This document shows positions 34,411 through 45,304 of a stretch of 64,000 bases of DNA, one piece after another (the stretch's first letter is position 1; every line of letters starts with the position of its first letter). Both the position numbers and the translations under genes were made by a program. The stretch spans positions 62,001 through 126,000 of the forward strand of contig JARBJD010000152.1 of NCBI GenBank assembly GCA_033064195.1, in the 5' to 3' direction. The stretch is from Blattamonas nauphoetae. Lineage: Eukaryota > Preaxostyla > Oxymonadida. The notes beneath the pieces were generated by a model. The model saw nothing but the letters and a program-made list of their open reading frames with translations, had not been told where the DNA came from and made no database searches.

Positions 34411-37400
34411 CTATGAATATGGCTGAATACTTGTTATGATTTGGTTCATGAGAGCAGAAAGAGGAGCAAAAGAAGAGAGTTGCTTCACAGACGACAGAAA
34501 CGACTTAATTTCAGCCGGCAAGAACAACGTGATGGGACACGAGCTCGAGTCCTTCTCGAAGGGATGGACCAAGTTGAGAAGGGCCTTTGAAATCCTTCGC
34601 AGTCCAACCACACTCACCACAGTTTCCTGATTTGTGGTCATGAAGTGTGCTAAGCGGGAGAAGATGAGATTGAACGTTTGGCAGGCTGGTCGAGTGAGCG
34701 CGATTTCAGCGTATTCCTTGCTCTGCACGAGAAGGCACTTGCAAATCAACCCGACACAGGCACACGACACATCAGCAATTTGGTAATCGCGAAACAGCTC
34801 TGAATCCTCGTCAAGGAGAGAGGCGACGAGAGTGAGGATGGATGGGAAGGCGGAGAGGAGAGGGACGAGATGTTGGGTGAGTTGGGGGGTGGTGAGAGTG
34901 GGAGGAGGGGCGAGGAATGTGTACAGAAGCGAGTACACAATCTCAATCACAACCTCACTCAGCATCGCAATCTCCTTCTCCACCGTGTTCTTCAGTACTG
35001 CCACTGTCTTCTCCACAATCCCCAATTTGAACAGCCGCTCAACCGGAACCAGCCCAGACGACACCGAATATCGCACAATCGACATGTTGTGGATGTTGTT
35101 CGACTGGTTCGTCGGAGTGAAGAGGTGGAGGGCCTCCTCCACCACTCCACTCTCGTCCAGCACCGTCACAAAGTGCGAGTCCAGGCGACATCCCGCTGCA
35201 AGAATCTTCAGAACGTACAGCGGAATCGGGTCTTCATCGCTGAGGAGAGTGTCTGCGTTGGAGACAATGTGCTTTTTGATCAGAGAGAGGGCTTCTGATG
35301 ATGCTGCTTGCCATTCCTGTTGTGTGGCAGGCGCCACAGCAGACGAGTGCTGTTCTGTGTCTGGCGAGAGCAGCAGGCGGACGCCGTCGAAGAGCGTGAC
35401 AACCAAATCACTCGCCGTCTTCACTGCCACAAACCGGAGATCCGGATTGTCTTCGCAGATCATTCCAAACAACGCCGGAAGAAGCGCAGACGAGAGCGGC
35501 TGCAGAAACAGCAGCACAGTGTCATCGCTCTGGCCCATCGTCTCTGCCATTCCGAGAGCAAACTGGAGGAGAGGATCTTTGGTTGAGCTTGGCAGGTGGA
35601 AAGCGAGCGAAGGAGTGTCCGGGAGGATTGACGATGAAAGGGTGATTGGCTTTCGGGCATCGCTGGAGGACGATTGGGTGACAGTTGTGGGCTGTGGAGT
35701 GGGAGAGGCGTTGCCTGACACGGAGAAGGTGTGTGGGTGTGGTGTGATGAGTGAAGTGACGATGTTGGAGATGGCGAGGATGAAAGCGGTGCTGATTAAG
35801 TGTGGTCGGATGAGAGAGGAGGAGAGGGCGGTCAAGATGAGAGAAAGCGAGTCGGAGATCGAAGTGAGTGATCGATTGATGTCTGGAGGGATTGTATGAA
35901 GTGTCTGAGTGGCGGTGAGTGGAGGGAGGTTGAGTGAAGAGAGGGAAGATGACATGAAGAGCGTCGTTGACTGCAGAAATAGCGTTGCTGCCCCACAAAA
36001 CGAATCAACAAAAGAATGAAGACAGCTGACCTCGTACGTCTCCTCCTCGCGCAGCTGTTTGATGGCTGTGCTAACCAACCCGCTTGTCAATCTTGTGAAC
36101 AGTGCTGGATACACTTTCACCAGCACCGACAGAAGCAGCAGGGCCTTCGACGTGACGATTGACGGGGCTTTGTTCAGTGCGTCGTGGAGGGCTGTCACGA
36201 ACGACTCGGTGAAGACGAACGAGATGAAGGCAGTGGAGTGAGGGGAGGAGGGGGTGGCTGTGGTGAGGAGGGTGATTGATGGTTTTGTGTCGGTGCTGAA
36301 CGACGGGTGTGAAGTGAGGAGCATCAGAATCAGATTGGCCGAAGCGATCTGGGCCTGCTTTTGAGTGTCAGTCACAAAAACGGAAGCGAGGATGTCCAAT
36401 CCAATCCTGTGCACGACAACATCACCCAATTCCTTCTCCTTCATCCGCACCAGCCTCGAAATGGCTGACAGGGCAGTCGCTTTGAGTGAAGGCATTTGTG
36501 TTGTGATGAACAGTGCTGACAGCGCATCCACAAAATCAGGAAGCGCGAGTCTGCGGATGAGCACAGCGTGGATGGCGTTGGCTGTCCCGTCCTGTGGAAT
36601 CGGGAGGGACGCCACGTTGTCGATCGTCTTCGCAACGTAATGCTGGGCGATGGGGTCAGAGGACTGTTTGAGTGTTTGGAGAAGAATGGGGACGCTATCG
36701 ACAGCTGTCTTCTGCTCGCTCTGACCGATCTGGCCGGTCTGTGAGCACAAATAAAAAAGAAGCTCACCGATGGCTGCACAACCCCATCTTTTCTCTTTTT
36801 CCGATTTTCCGTTTTTGATGGAATTGAGGATCACTTCGCCCACTTTTGCATTCCACACTGTCTGAGAGAGTGAGCGAGTATAACGAAGAAGAAGTGAGAG
36901 GAGGAGGATGAGTGTTTGGCGGAGAGAAGATTGGACTCGAGAATCTCGCAGGAGCTCCAAAACAAGAATGCCAAAAAGTGAGTTGAGGAGGACAGTCGGA
37001 ATGTCAGAGTCAACACACAATGACAACAGAAAAGAGAGTGTGTGAGTGACCTTTTCGGAGTTTGACGTGGATGTGGCAGTTTTTAAGACACTGACACAAG
37101 AGGAAACGAGGCTGTCAGACTCCGTCTTCTTTAGGCGCTTGTTCGTATTGAAACGCGTTATATCGAATGGGATCTTTCGAGCATCGTACGGGGGAATGTC
37201 ATACTTTTCAATTTTCTTGTTCAGTGCAATTGGAAATGCTGTGAGGTCGGTTTCTGTGTTCCAGATCAATTGAGGATGAAATGACTGAAATTGGCGAGTC
37301 GATTTCTTTGAAGTGTCGGTGTTCCCCGGCTTTTGTGCATTTTGATGGGTAGACAGTTGACGCACGAGGCTGTGCATCGATGGGGCTTGCAGAGTTTCAA

Positions 37401-38650
37401 TGAGATCTCCAAACTGTTCGCTTCTCTTGGAAATCGTGCGTTGTGTCGTGTCGACGGGAGTGGAGTTCTTCTTTTGGAGAGTTTTAGTGTATCTGTCCTC
37501 GTTCATATTACGAGACGCACCAACAGACGAGGACAGACTCACATCGCTTTCATCCGAGTCTGAATTGTCGTCATCTGAGTCTGATTCGGCAGTATTTCCA
37601 CTCTGCTGTGTTTTCTTCAAGGCTTCGATGAGAATATTATACTCGGTGTGTTCTTTTGTCTGGATGGGGTAGAGAGTTTCAACCCAAAATGGATGATACC
37701 CAATCTCAGGCCAGCCGAGGCGCAAGATGGGTGACTTGGCGAGAAGACCTCGCAATAAGGCTGAAAATTCCGGACTCCATTTGGGATTCATGACAGGACC
37801 TGAGGGGAATTCGTGAGTTGAGTTTGGAAGTGCATACTTTTGGTGAGGATATTGTGGACGGTTTCATTTTGATTTTTACCTTCAAAGGGGGTTTTTCCTT
37901 CCGCTAGTTCATAAAGGAGACATCCAAGTGCCCAGAAATCAGATGCATAGGAGAATGGGAACGCTAAGTTCTGATTGTCTCTGGCTGCGTTTCCTGTAGT
38001 CAGTCCATGCGGTTTAAGGAGTTCTGGAGCCAGATAAGGAAGAGAGTTCTTGAATTTCTGTAGGTTGAGTGTTTGTGGGCGAGCATCAGACACACGAATT
38101 GAAAGTTTGAAATCACAAAGTTTCATCGTTCCAGTCGGGTTGAACAAAACGTTTGCCGGGCGTAAATCTCCAAAAATCACACCAACCGAATGCAAATAGC
38201 TAAATGATGAGAATAAAATGTTGATATAGTCCAAAACAAACAAGGTATTTTGAGAGGAAAAATACACACTGCAATGCAGCTCGGATATCACCAGAAAAAG
38301 ACCGAATAGTTGTTTCAGGGAGGCGACGATCTTGTTTCAAGAGACCCTTTAGATCACCACCAGAACATAGTTCGAGGATGACCCAGATGTGGTTCGTTGT
38401 TTCGTACCAGTTGGTGAATCTGACAATATTCGGGTGTATGAGCATGTGCATGATCTTCACTTCGTTGGAAATCTGTTCCTTTTGAGATTTGTCCACACTT
38501 TTGATGCAGTAGTACTGTGAGGTGTGCTTTTTTCGTCCAACATAACAAGTTGAATTCTTACCCTCGCCAATTTTTGAGAAAACCTAATAAGTTTGAACCA
38601 AGGGGAAAATACATCTGATAATAAAAGAATCACACATTGTAATCCTGCAT
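34411..38650 (-). CDS. ULK4: ULK4-like (pseudo)kinase with ARM-repeat tail
   Basis: Four exons (38650-38636, 38583-38270, 38199-37838, 37799-34411) give 1,359 aa. The kinase domain spans residues 1-270. WYETTNHIWVILELCSGGDL matches human ULK4 closely, as does the helical tail (IPLYVLKILAAG near residue 1,090 against VPAYALKLLVAM). ULK4 and its plant relative RUNKEL act in cilia or in phragmoplast microtubules; animal ULK4 is a pseudokinase of motile cilia. Here the Lys (YYCIKSV), catalytic-loop Asp and Asn (FGDLRPANVLF) and metal-binding Asp (LCDFKLS, DFK instead of DFG) are all present, so activity is not excluded. The first exon is only 15 nt. The introns are 52, 70 and 38 bp. The start is firm, since it recreates the ULK4 N-terminus. 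Confidence 0.92.
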
Positions 38651-38838
38651 ATGGCGAGGCGTTCAGGCAGAATCACAGACACAAAGATTATGGGGGTGTT
38701 TTCAAGACCCAACTGTCTTCACGTCATACAATTATTAAAAATCTTGATAATATGGGCATTTATAAAAATTAAAGTGATTGAAATGAAGATTCAGTTATCC
38801 TTTTCAAACACACAGATCCTCCCATAACCCAAAGCAAG

Positions 38839-39483
38839 ATGTCCCAACCCACAGATAACAAGCCAACCGATGATATGCCTTCCCTCGAACCTGCCACCGA
38901 CATTAAGGATGGATCCAAACCCCATGTTCACGGACCAGATTGCAACCACGATCACGACCACGACCACGATCATGCACACGATGACAGCAAGCAATCAAAG
39001 GGAGAGAAAAAGGCCCGCAAGGCTGCCAAGAACCTCGGCCTGAAGCAAATGACTGACATTGCCACCGTCACCATTCGCAACCAGAGAACTCCAATCTTCA
39101 CCATCCAAAACCCCGATGTCTTCGCCACCCACAACAAGGATGGATTCATCGTGTTCGGCAACCTCCGCATGGACGACATGCAGATGCGTGCTCAACAACA
39201 AGCTGCTGACCAATTCAAACCATCAGCTGATGGCCAAGGCATCGACCAAGCTCAACTGAATGAACTTGTTAACCAAATCACAAAAGAAGCCAACGCTGGT
39301 GCTGACACTAAAGCAGCTGCAGCATCAGGAGCAAAGGATGAGGATGTTGATACTTCAGGTGTTACTGAGGATGACATCAACATCGTTATGCAACAGGCCA
39401 ATTGCACAAAGAAAGAAGCCGTTGACGCTCTCCGTGCAGCAAACAACGATTACATTCAGGCCATCATCTCACTTACCAAGTAG
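38839..39483 (+). CDS. NACA: Nascent polypeptide-associated complex subunit alpha
   Basis: Single exon, 214 aa. NAC-alpha binds the ribosome tunnel exit with its beta partner and shields nascent chains from mistargeting to the ER. The NAC domain lies at about residues 60-120 (LGLKQMTDIATVTIRN, FVIFTIQNP-like strand, FIVFGNLRMDD) and the C-terminal UBA domain at about 170-214 (VTEDDINIVMQQANC, EAVDALRAANND). The N-terminal acidic region has an unusual His/Asp block (HGPDCNHDHDHDHDHAHDD), resembling a metal-binding stretch. It shares a 188-bp promoter region with the divergent ULK4 gene, containing TATA-like AT-rich sequence, and is convergent with PEPCK. Confidence 0.95.
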   Translation: MSQPTDNKPTDDMPSLEPATDIKDGSKPHVHGPDCNHDHDHDHDHAHDDSKQSKGEKKARKAAKNLGLKQMTDIATVTIRNQRTPIFTIQNPDVFATHNKDGFIVFGNLRMDDMQMRAQQQAADQFKPSADGQGIDQAQLNELVNQITKEANAGADTKAAAASGAKDEDVDTSGVTEDDINIVMQQANCTKKEAVDALRAANNDYIQAIISLTK

Positions 39484-39668
39484 GCTTAGCGTTGTTCCGA
39501 TTTTGGCCGTCCCGCATCTCATTCGCATGCGAATACTTTGCTCGTTTTGACAAACAGAAAAACAGGGATGCATAGTCAGGTGGAATACTACAAGAGAGTG
39601 AACGTAATAAATGAATTGAATTGATAGGTGGAGATAGTTGGGAGAAGAAAACTCAAGTGAGTCGAGAG

Positions 39669-41951
39669 TTAGAATCTGATGTCTTTCGATTCTGATTCTT
39701 TGATACTCTTGGCAGCAACAAGGTGATCGACAATATCATTGAATTCAGTCTTGAGTTGTTTAGGAAGATCAGGTCCAAATACATCGAGGAAGTTCTTCCT
39801 TTCCTTCATTTCTCGCGCCCATTCAGTTTCGCCATCCACACCTTCCGCGGTTGGAACGGTGAGGATAGCAGCGTCTGTCAGGATATCGTTCTTCGGGGGC
39901 AGGTTGAGACTGGCCATGGTCGGAGCGTATCCGAGGGGTGTGTCCTGCTGGCGTTCTGTGCTGGTGTCGCCCTTCTTCTTCTGCAGTCTGTTCAGACATA
40001 TCCAGCGAATCACACGGAAGTTGTCGCTGAACCCATTCCAAATGAATTCGCCCTTCTCGTTCTTGCGGAACCAGTTCACGAAGTACATGTCCGGAGTGTT
40101 GACGTTCTCCGCTCCGTCCACCTTCATCTTCTCGCCCATGTCGCACCAGTGCTCGAAATACTCGCCCATGTTGTAGCCAACGAACGGACGCATCGCAAAT
40201 GGGTCGAAGTTCAGCACGCCACTCGCTCTGTCTTGGACAGCGGCCGTCGTCTCACTGCGAAGGGTGGCACCGAGGAGCACACCCTGGTTCCAGGAGCGGG
40301 CACGAACAGCGAGTGGGATGAGAGTGGAGCGACGTCCACCGAACACCATTGCGTCGAGAGGGACACCATCGGCCGTGTTCCATTCTGGGTCAATGATTGG
40401 GCACTGCACGCAGGGAGTGGTGTAGCGGGAGTTGGGGTGAGCAAGCGAGTTGAAGAATTGTCTCTTCTTCATCTTTCTCTCTTGCTCTGACAATTTCTGG
40501 TATCCTTCGTATGTTGGGTCGTCGAACACGCGGCGAGCTGGGTCTGATTTCCATCCGCGTTTGTTGCCCTTCCAGTCAATCACACCATCGTCAGGGAGAG
40601 TATCGCTAAGTCCATCCCAGAAGACGTCTCCGTTGAATGTTGTGGCGACGTTGGTGAAGATGATGTTTCCTCCACGAAGCGTGGCCATTGCATTTGCGTT
40701 CGTTTTCTCACCCGTTCCTGGGGCGACTCCGAAGAAGCCTGATTCTGGGTTGATGGCTCGCATTTCTTTGGTCTTCACAACTTTTCCTGTTTTGGGGTCT
40801 GTTTTCTCGGTCTCAACAACGTGGATCCAGGCGATATCATCACCAACGGTGCTGACACTCCACTCGTCGCGGAATTCTGCCGGAACTTCAATCATGGCCA
40901 TGTTAGTTTTTCCGCAGGCTGATGGGAACGCTCCTGTGACAGTGAAGTATTCAGTTGGGCCGAAGGTCTTCTTTTTGGTGGCTGGATCGACGCTGACGAT
41001 TGGAGTGTATTTCACACGCAGAATGAGCATATGCTCGGCCATCCACTTGTCAGGATCGTCACGGCCCATCTTTGAAGCAATTCGGAGGGCATAGCATTTC
41101 TTTCCGAGGATCGCGTTTCCACCATAGCCGGATCCGAACGACATGATGGAGTATTTGCCAAGAAGAGGACGTTCAGGGTCAGGAGTGGTGAAATGGGAGA
41201 TGTACTTGTCGTTTTGTTCGCGACAGCAGGGCCACATAACATCTTTCTCACCAGGAAGGAGAGGAACACCAACGGAGTGCCAGCATGGAACAAACGGAGT
41301 TCCTTCCGAAATCTTTTGCAGGATGCCGAGGCCTGTACGAGTCATGGTGTACATATTGGCAACGACATAGAGCGAGTCAGAGAGTTGAATTCCGAGTTTT
41401 GAGAAAGGTGAACAGACTGGTCCCATTGAAAATGGAATCACGAACATTGTTCGACCGCGCATGCATCCGGTGAATTTTAAAAACAATTTGCCTCGCATTT
41501 CTTCCGTGTTGAGTTCACGACCCTTTTCAGCATCATATTCTCCAGCGCTGCAACTCCAACTGAATCCGAGGTTAGCTGGGAGTTTGGAGTTAGGAGTGTG
41601 GTAGAGGGACTTTCCATCCTCAAGAGACACGAAGGTGCGGCTTTCGCTACGGGCTACATCCAATGGGGAGGATCGGGCAGCGTAGCTGTTGGGGTAGAGA
41701 TACGGATTGATGGGCATGAAAACTCCGGCTTTCACGAGTCGTTGGCAGACTTCAAAATATTCTGTGGGGCCACCCGGAAAGATTTCGACATTTTCGGGGC
41801 AGCAGACGTCGATTGCAGTCTGAATAAATTCGTGAGCAACATGGAGATTTGGCGATTCCCAGGTGAGGCCGGTGTCTAAAACAGGTTATCGAGATGAAAA
41901 TATACGTTCGGGCAGTTTTGGAACAGACAGTTTGCAGAGTTTTGTCGTCAT
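39669..41951 (-). CDS. PCK: Phosphoenolpyruvate carboxykinase, GTP type
   Basis: Two exons (41951-41906, 41875-39669) give 750 aa; the intron is 30 bp. The enzyme interconverts oxaloacetate + GTP and PEP + CO2 + GDP. In anaerobic protists it often runs in the carboxylating direction, feeding malate formation. Landmarks: PNSYAARSSPLDVARSESRT, the substrate region GSGYGGNAILGKKCYALR, the metal-ligand His in AEHMLIL, the P-loop FPSACGKTNMAM with the reactive Cys, GDDIAW, and DPFAMRPFVGYNMG near the guanine site. It is about 100 residues longer than most GTP-PEPCKs, with extra sequence in surface loops and at the C-terminus. The first exon (15 codons plus one base) is inferred from the acceptor TTTTAG and an in-frame ATG. 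A transposon-like element begins 42 bp upstream of the ATG. Confidence 0.93.
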
Positions 41952-41992
41952 CACAACTTTGTTGAGTGAGGCAGAAACACTGTAGCGTCTAA

Positions 41993-43730
41993 TAGACCCA
42001 ACCTGAGATTATGGACTTATCCTGAGATTAAACGTGAATTGTAAAAATAAACGACGGTAATTCAGGACATGATGTGATAACTTAAAACAAGGTGTGTGTA
42101 TTCAGTCGGACCATGGTCCGACTGAATACAGCTGGTGTGTCCTGAGTTTCGTCCCAGAACAAAAAATGTGTAACTTGGGCCCCAATCTTGATATCATCCA
42201 GAATTTTTAGAACACCGTTAATTACTCTTAATATATTCAGAAATGGTGTCCGTAAAACCTTAAAATGCTTCAGCATCGAGAAATCGATCACAGTAAATGA
42301 GACTCATTCTCCAGAATACACGCTCGAAAAGACTCCATCCCACCAGACAGTCGAATGAAAGGTAAAAGTTCTTCCAAATTGTTGTGGTCAGGATTGTATT
42401 CTATTTCTTTGAGGAAATCACTTTCACAAGGAGAAAGTCACTTCTTGAAATAAGGAGAGAGAGGATATGAGAAAAGATTGACAGACTATTGGATTCGAAT
42501 TTAAGAAGTTGATGTGGTCATCAACACCAATCTTCGGGAGTGTAGTGATTACTGGAGTCGTTTGTTTCCGTGGAAATTCGTCACTAGAAAGTGCCAAATA
42601 TGGGGTATAATTGATTCACACAGTCCATCGTTATCGATTCTGGAAAATTAGAAACTTCCACTGAAGCGATCGTGAGATAGGGATGGCTGTTTTCACGAGT
42701 GGTATCTACACTTTAGCCCGTTTTTCTGACAATATTGGATCAAGTACGGAAGAAAAGTGAATACCGTGTTGATGAAGATGTGTGTTGATCTGGAAGTGCT
42801 TGATACGGGCATCTGTCCGTGATCGCTTCATCCCAATTTGTCTTTTCCTTGTTTCTGGTGATGTTTCGGAAGTTCCTTCAAAGATATTGTTCCTGTAAGT
42901 CAGATATACGATAAAAGTCCGAAAATGAAGAAAAGTGAGGAAAGCAATGAAGATGACTGATCACATAATGAAACAGGAAAATTTGTCCAGACTACCTTTG
43001 ATCAGTCGCGATCTCGCTTCGGATTGATTCTATTCTTTCCTCAGCTGTTCAGTCCTCTTCATTTTTGGGTTTCGGTTTGGTAATTCGTGTGTTTTGTGAC
43101 TCCAAACAATGAAATATGGGGTATAATTGTCATACAAGTCAAAGGTAAATCAACAAATGGACAACGGAAAGTTGAATGATAAAATTTCAGGATTGTAATT
43201 CAGGAGGGATTAGTGAATCGAAGATTGGGACCCAAAAGCCACAAATGAACCGACTCCAAATCCCTAGTCGAACAGTTTCCCTCATTTTGTCGAAACAGAA
43301 TCCTTTTTCGAATCATTCCCAAGTGGATCATGCACTTTTTGACAGAGATCTCGACTGTTGGAACCAGGAATCGATGATTTCAATGTCATCACAATCCTCG
43401 AACCTGTTCCAATTCATATTATTGTCTTTACCCGATTGATACAGCTCCAGAGGGAAGAAAAAAACAAAGAATCGCAGTAGTGAAAGAAAGTGTTGAAAAA
43501 TAAAAATGTCTCTCCTCGGATTCGAACCCTCGTCATTGAGTCTGTTCCAACCAGGATCAACATGCATTTTTTCGAAACTCAGGACTTGCTCGGTTATCTC
43601 AGGATTACCCCTGAATATTCAATACAACCCGCCTGTATTGAATACAAGACTCGAGTTGTGAGTTCTGACTGAAGGTATTCAATACACATCCCTTATCTCA
43701 AGATCTCTCCCTTATCTCAGGTTGGGTCTA
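41993..43730. mobile_element. Foldback-like DNA element with degenerate inverted ends
   Basis: The ends TAGACCCAACCTGAGAT (41993 onward) and its inverse (ending at 43730) face each other 1.74 kb apart. Further inward, GTCCTGAGTTTCG at 42138 recurs inverted at 43574, and related ATTCAATAC/ATTCAGTC motifs occur in both arms. The arms are therefore about 150 bp but degenerate. TA at both ends suggests a Tc1/mariner-type target. The centre has no long open frame. An 18-bp direct repeat (AAATATGGGGTATAATTG) occurs at about 42596 and 43111. The decay indicates an older insertion than the element at 32.5-34.4 kb. The family call is tentative. Confidence 0.6.
42098..42129. repeat. Perfect 32-bp palindrome
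   Basis: Each half reads GTATTCAGTCGGACCA, so the full 32 bp equals its own reverse complement. It lies in the left arm of the foldback-like element, about 150 bp from the PEPCK start codon. It could form a cruciform and may be a relic of a nested inverted insertion. Confidence 0.95.
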
Positions 43731-44336
43731 ATGGGCTAAGCGAACCCAAACTTTGAACATACAACTCGCTCCGAACATGAAATGGTCGAATATTTTCTCG
43801 AAAGGTCTGTAAAAGATGCGACTACTGATAAGTTCGGTGATTCTTTCGATGTTTTTGTCAGGATGAGCTTCAAAGTCCGAGCTCCCCGTAATCATTTCGA
43901 ACTTCGTCGATATCTCTCTCATAGCAGTGACTCGTTTCGAACAAAGATCTATACCAACATGTACAAGGTATTAGATCCACAAGTGCAGACATATCATTCA
44001 TTTCACCTCTTGGAGACTCCGTAATCTCTTCAAATTCTTCACGCATCAGTCGTACTCCCACCCATGTGTTTCTATGCCATCTATCAGAGATTACTGTAGT
44101 CCTTAACACTTTTTGTGAGATTTTTGGCACAATACCTGACGACAGGGGGAAGAATAAGAATGATTTGCTTAGAACCATCTATAGGCTAACGAAGAGCTTC
44201 TTCCTTTTCTATCATCTTTGGAATGTCAAAGAATAAACAGTAAACTGTCGTCGTTATTGTGATTGAGACATATTTGGTTGTTTCCATCATCTGTGTCTCA
44301 GTTTTGGTTCGATCATCGTTTTGACAACAACTTTCG
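43731..44336. other. Intergenic region upstream of ARL3
   Basis: These 606 bp hold an 80-codon plus-strand open frame at 43782-44024 (MVEYFLERSVKDAT at its start) and an overlapping minus-strand one. Neither resembles a known family nor joins neighbouring exons. The last 100 bp should contain the ARL3 promoter. No RNA gene was recognised. Confidence 0.45.
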
Positions 44337-45028
44337 ATGGGTTTCTTCTCAACACTGTTCGGAATGTTTTCCTCCAAAAAGGCGGCCCTTCGCCTTCTTT
44401 TTTTGGGTTTGGATAATGCAGGTAAGACTACAATCCTGAACGCGATGGTTGATCTTCCTTTGGATAATATCTCTCCGACACAAGGTATCATTCATCCTCA
44501 ATTCTTGAACTCAATATATATATACTGTATATATCCAATATTCGAAATCCACTTTATTTTCCATAGGATTTAATATGAAAACTGTGAAACATGAAAAATA
44601 TGAACTCAACTGTTGGGATCTTGGCGGACAGCGAGCTATTCGCCCATTCTGGCAGTATGATCCCCATTACGCCAAAATTTATGTTCTTCTTAGGAATTAT
44701 TTCGGACAAACAGATGGAATTGTGTTCGTGATCGATGCCGCTGACGAGGCTCGCATGGAGGAGTGTGGACTTGAGCTACAAAAACTTCTGGAGGAAGAAA
44801 AGCTTAGCGGACTTCCATTACTTGTCTTTGCTAACAAAATGGACCTTCCATCAGCGATGGAAGCTGGTGAAGTTGCAGATTGCATGGAACTGTACACAAT
44901 CAGAGATCGACCATGGCATATCCAAGTTTGTTCTTTTCTTGTGTGCAGTTTTTGTTTAGGCTTGCAGTGCAATGAAAAATCAAGGATTAAGGGAAGGGAT
45001 TGAGTGGATGGTCAAGCAAGTGAAATGA
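44337..45028 (+). CDS. ARL3: ARL3-like small GTPase
   Basis: Four exons (44337-44484, 44567-44654, 44694-44925, 44960-45028) give 178 aa; the introns are 82, 39 and 34 bp. ARL3 in its GTP form releases lipidated cargo from UNC119/PDE6D inside cilia. The N-terminus MGFFSTLFGMF forms the amphipathic helix. The P-loop is GLDNAGKTT, switch I ends in PTQGFNMKTV, then WDLGGQRAIRPFWQNYF, FANKMDLPSA and, most diagnostic of ARL3, YTIRDRPWHIQACSAM followed by EGIEWMVKQVK. All nucleotide-binding motifs are intact, including the Gln of GGQR. A Gly at position 2 might be myristoylated in principle, but ARL3 itself is usually acetylated. No ARL13B (its exchange factor) is in the window. Confidence 0.93.
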
Positions 45029-45304
45029 GATGATTTAACTCGCATGGATTGATTCATAAGCTTTCTTTCATCTTTATTGACTTTTCCTACACAATTCATT
45101 GTGGAGATGCAGCAAATCAGACATCAGAGAAGCAAACTCAGTTTTCTCCATCAGACTTGTCCTTTGCTCACTAAACAACAACACTGAGAAGAAGTGCCTT
45201 CACCAGAGGTTATTCGGTGTCAGAGATAGTTGTGCTTCGTTCTCTTGTGAATACAGTTATCAGAAGAGGGTCGGATCACAACTTTGGTCTTTCGTTAATC
45301 CCCC

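Noticed and set aside
43505-43585. Minus-strand tRNA-like sequence with a GGTTCGAATCC T-loop
   Set aside because: The T-stem does not pair (CGAGG on both sides) and no matching acceptor or D-arm was found. At most a tRNA relic within the repeat element.
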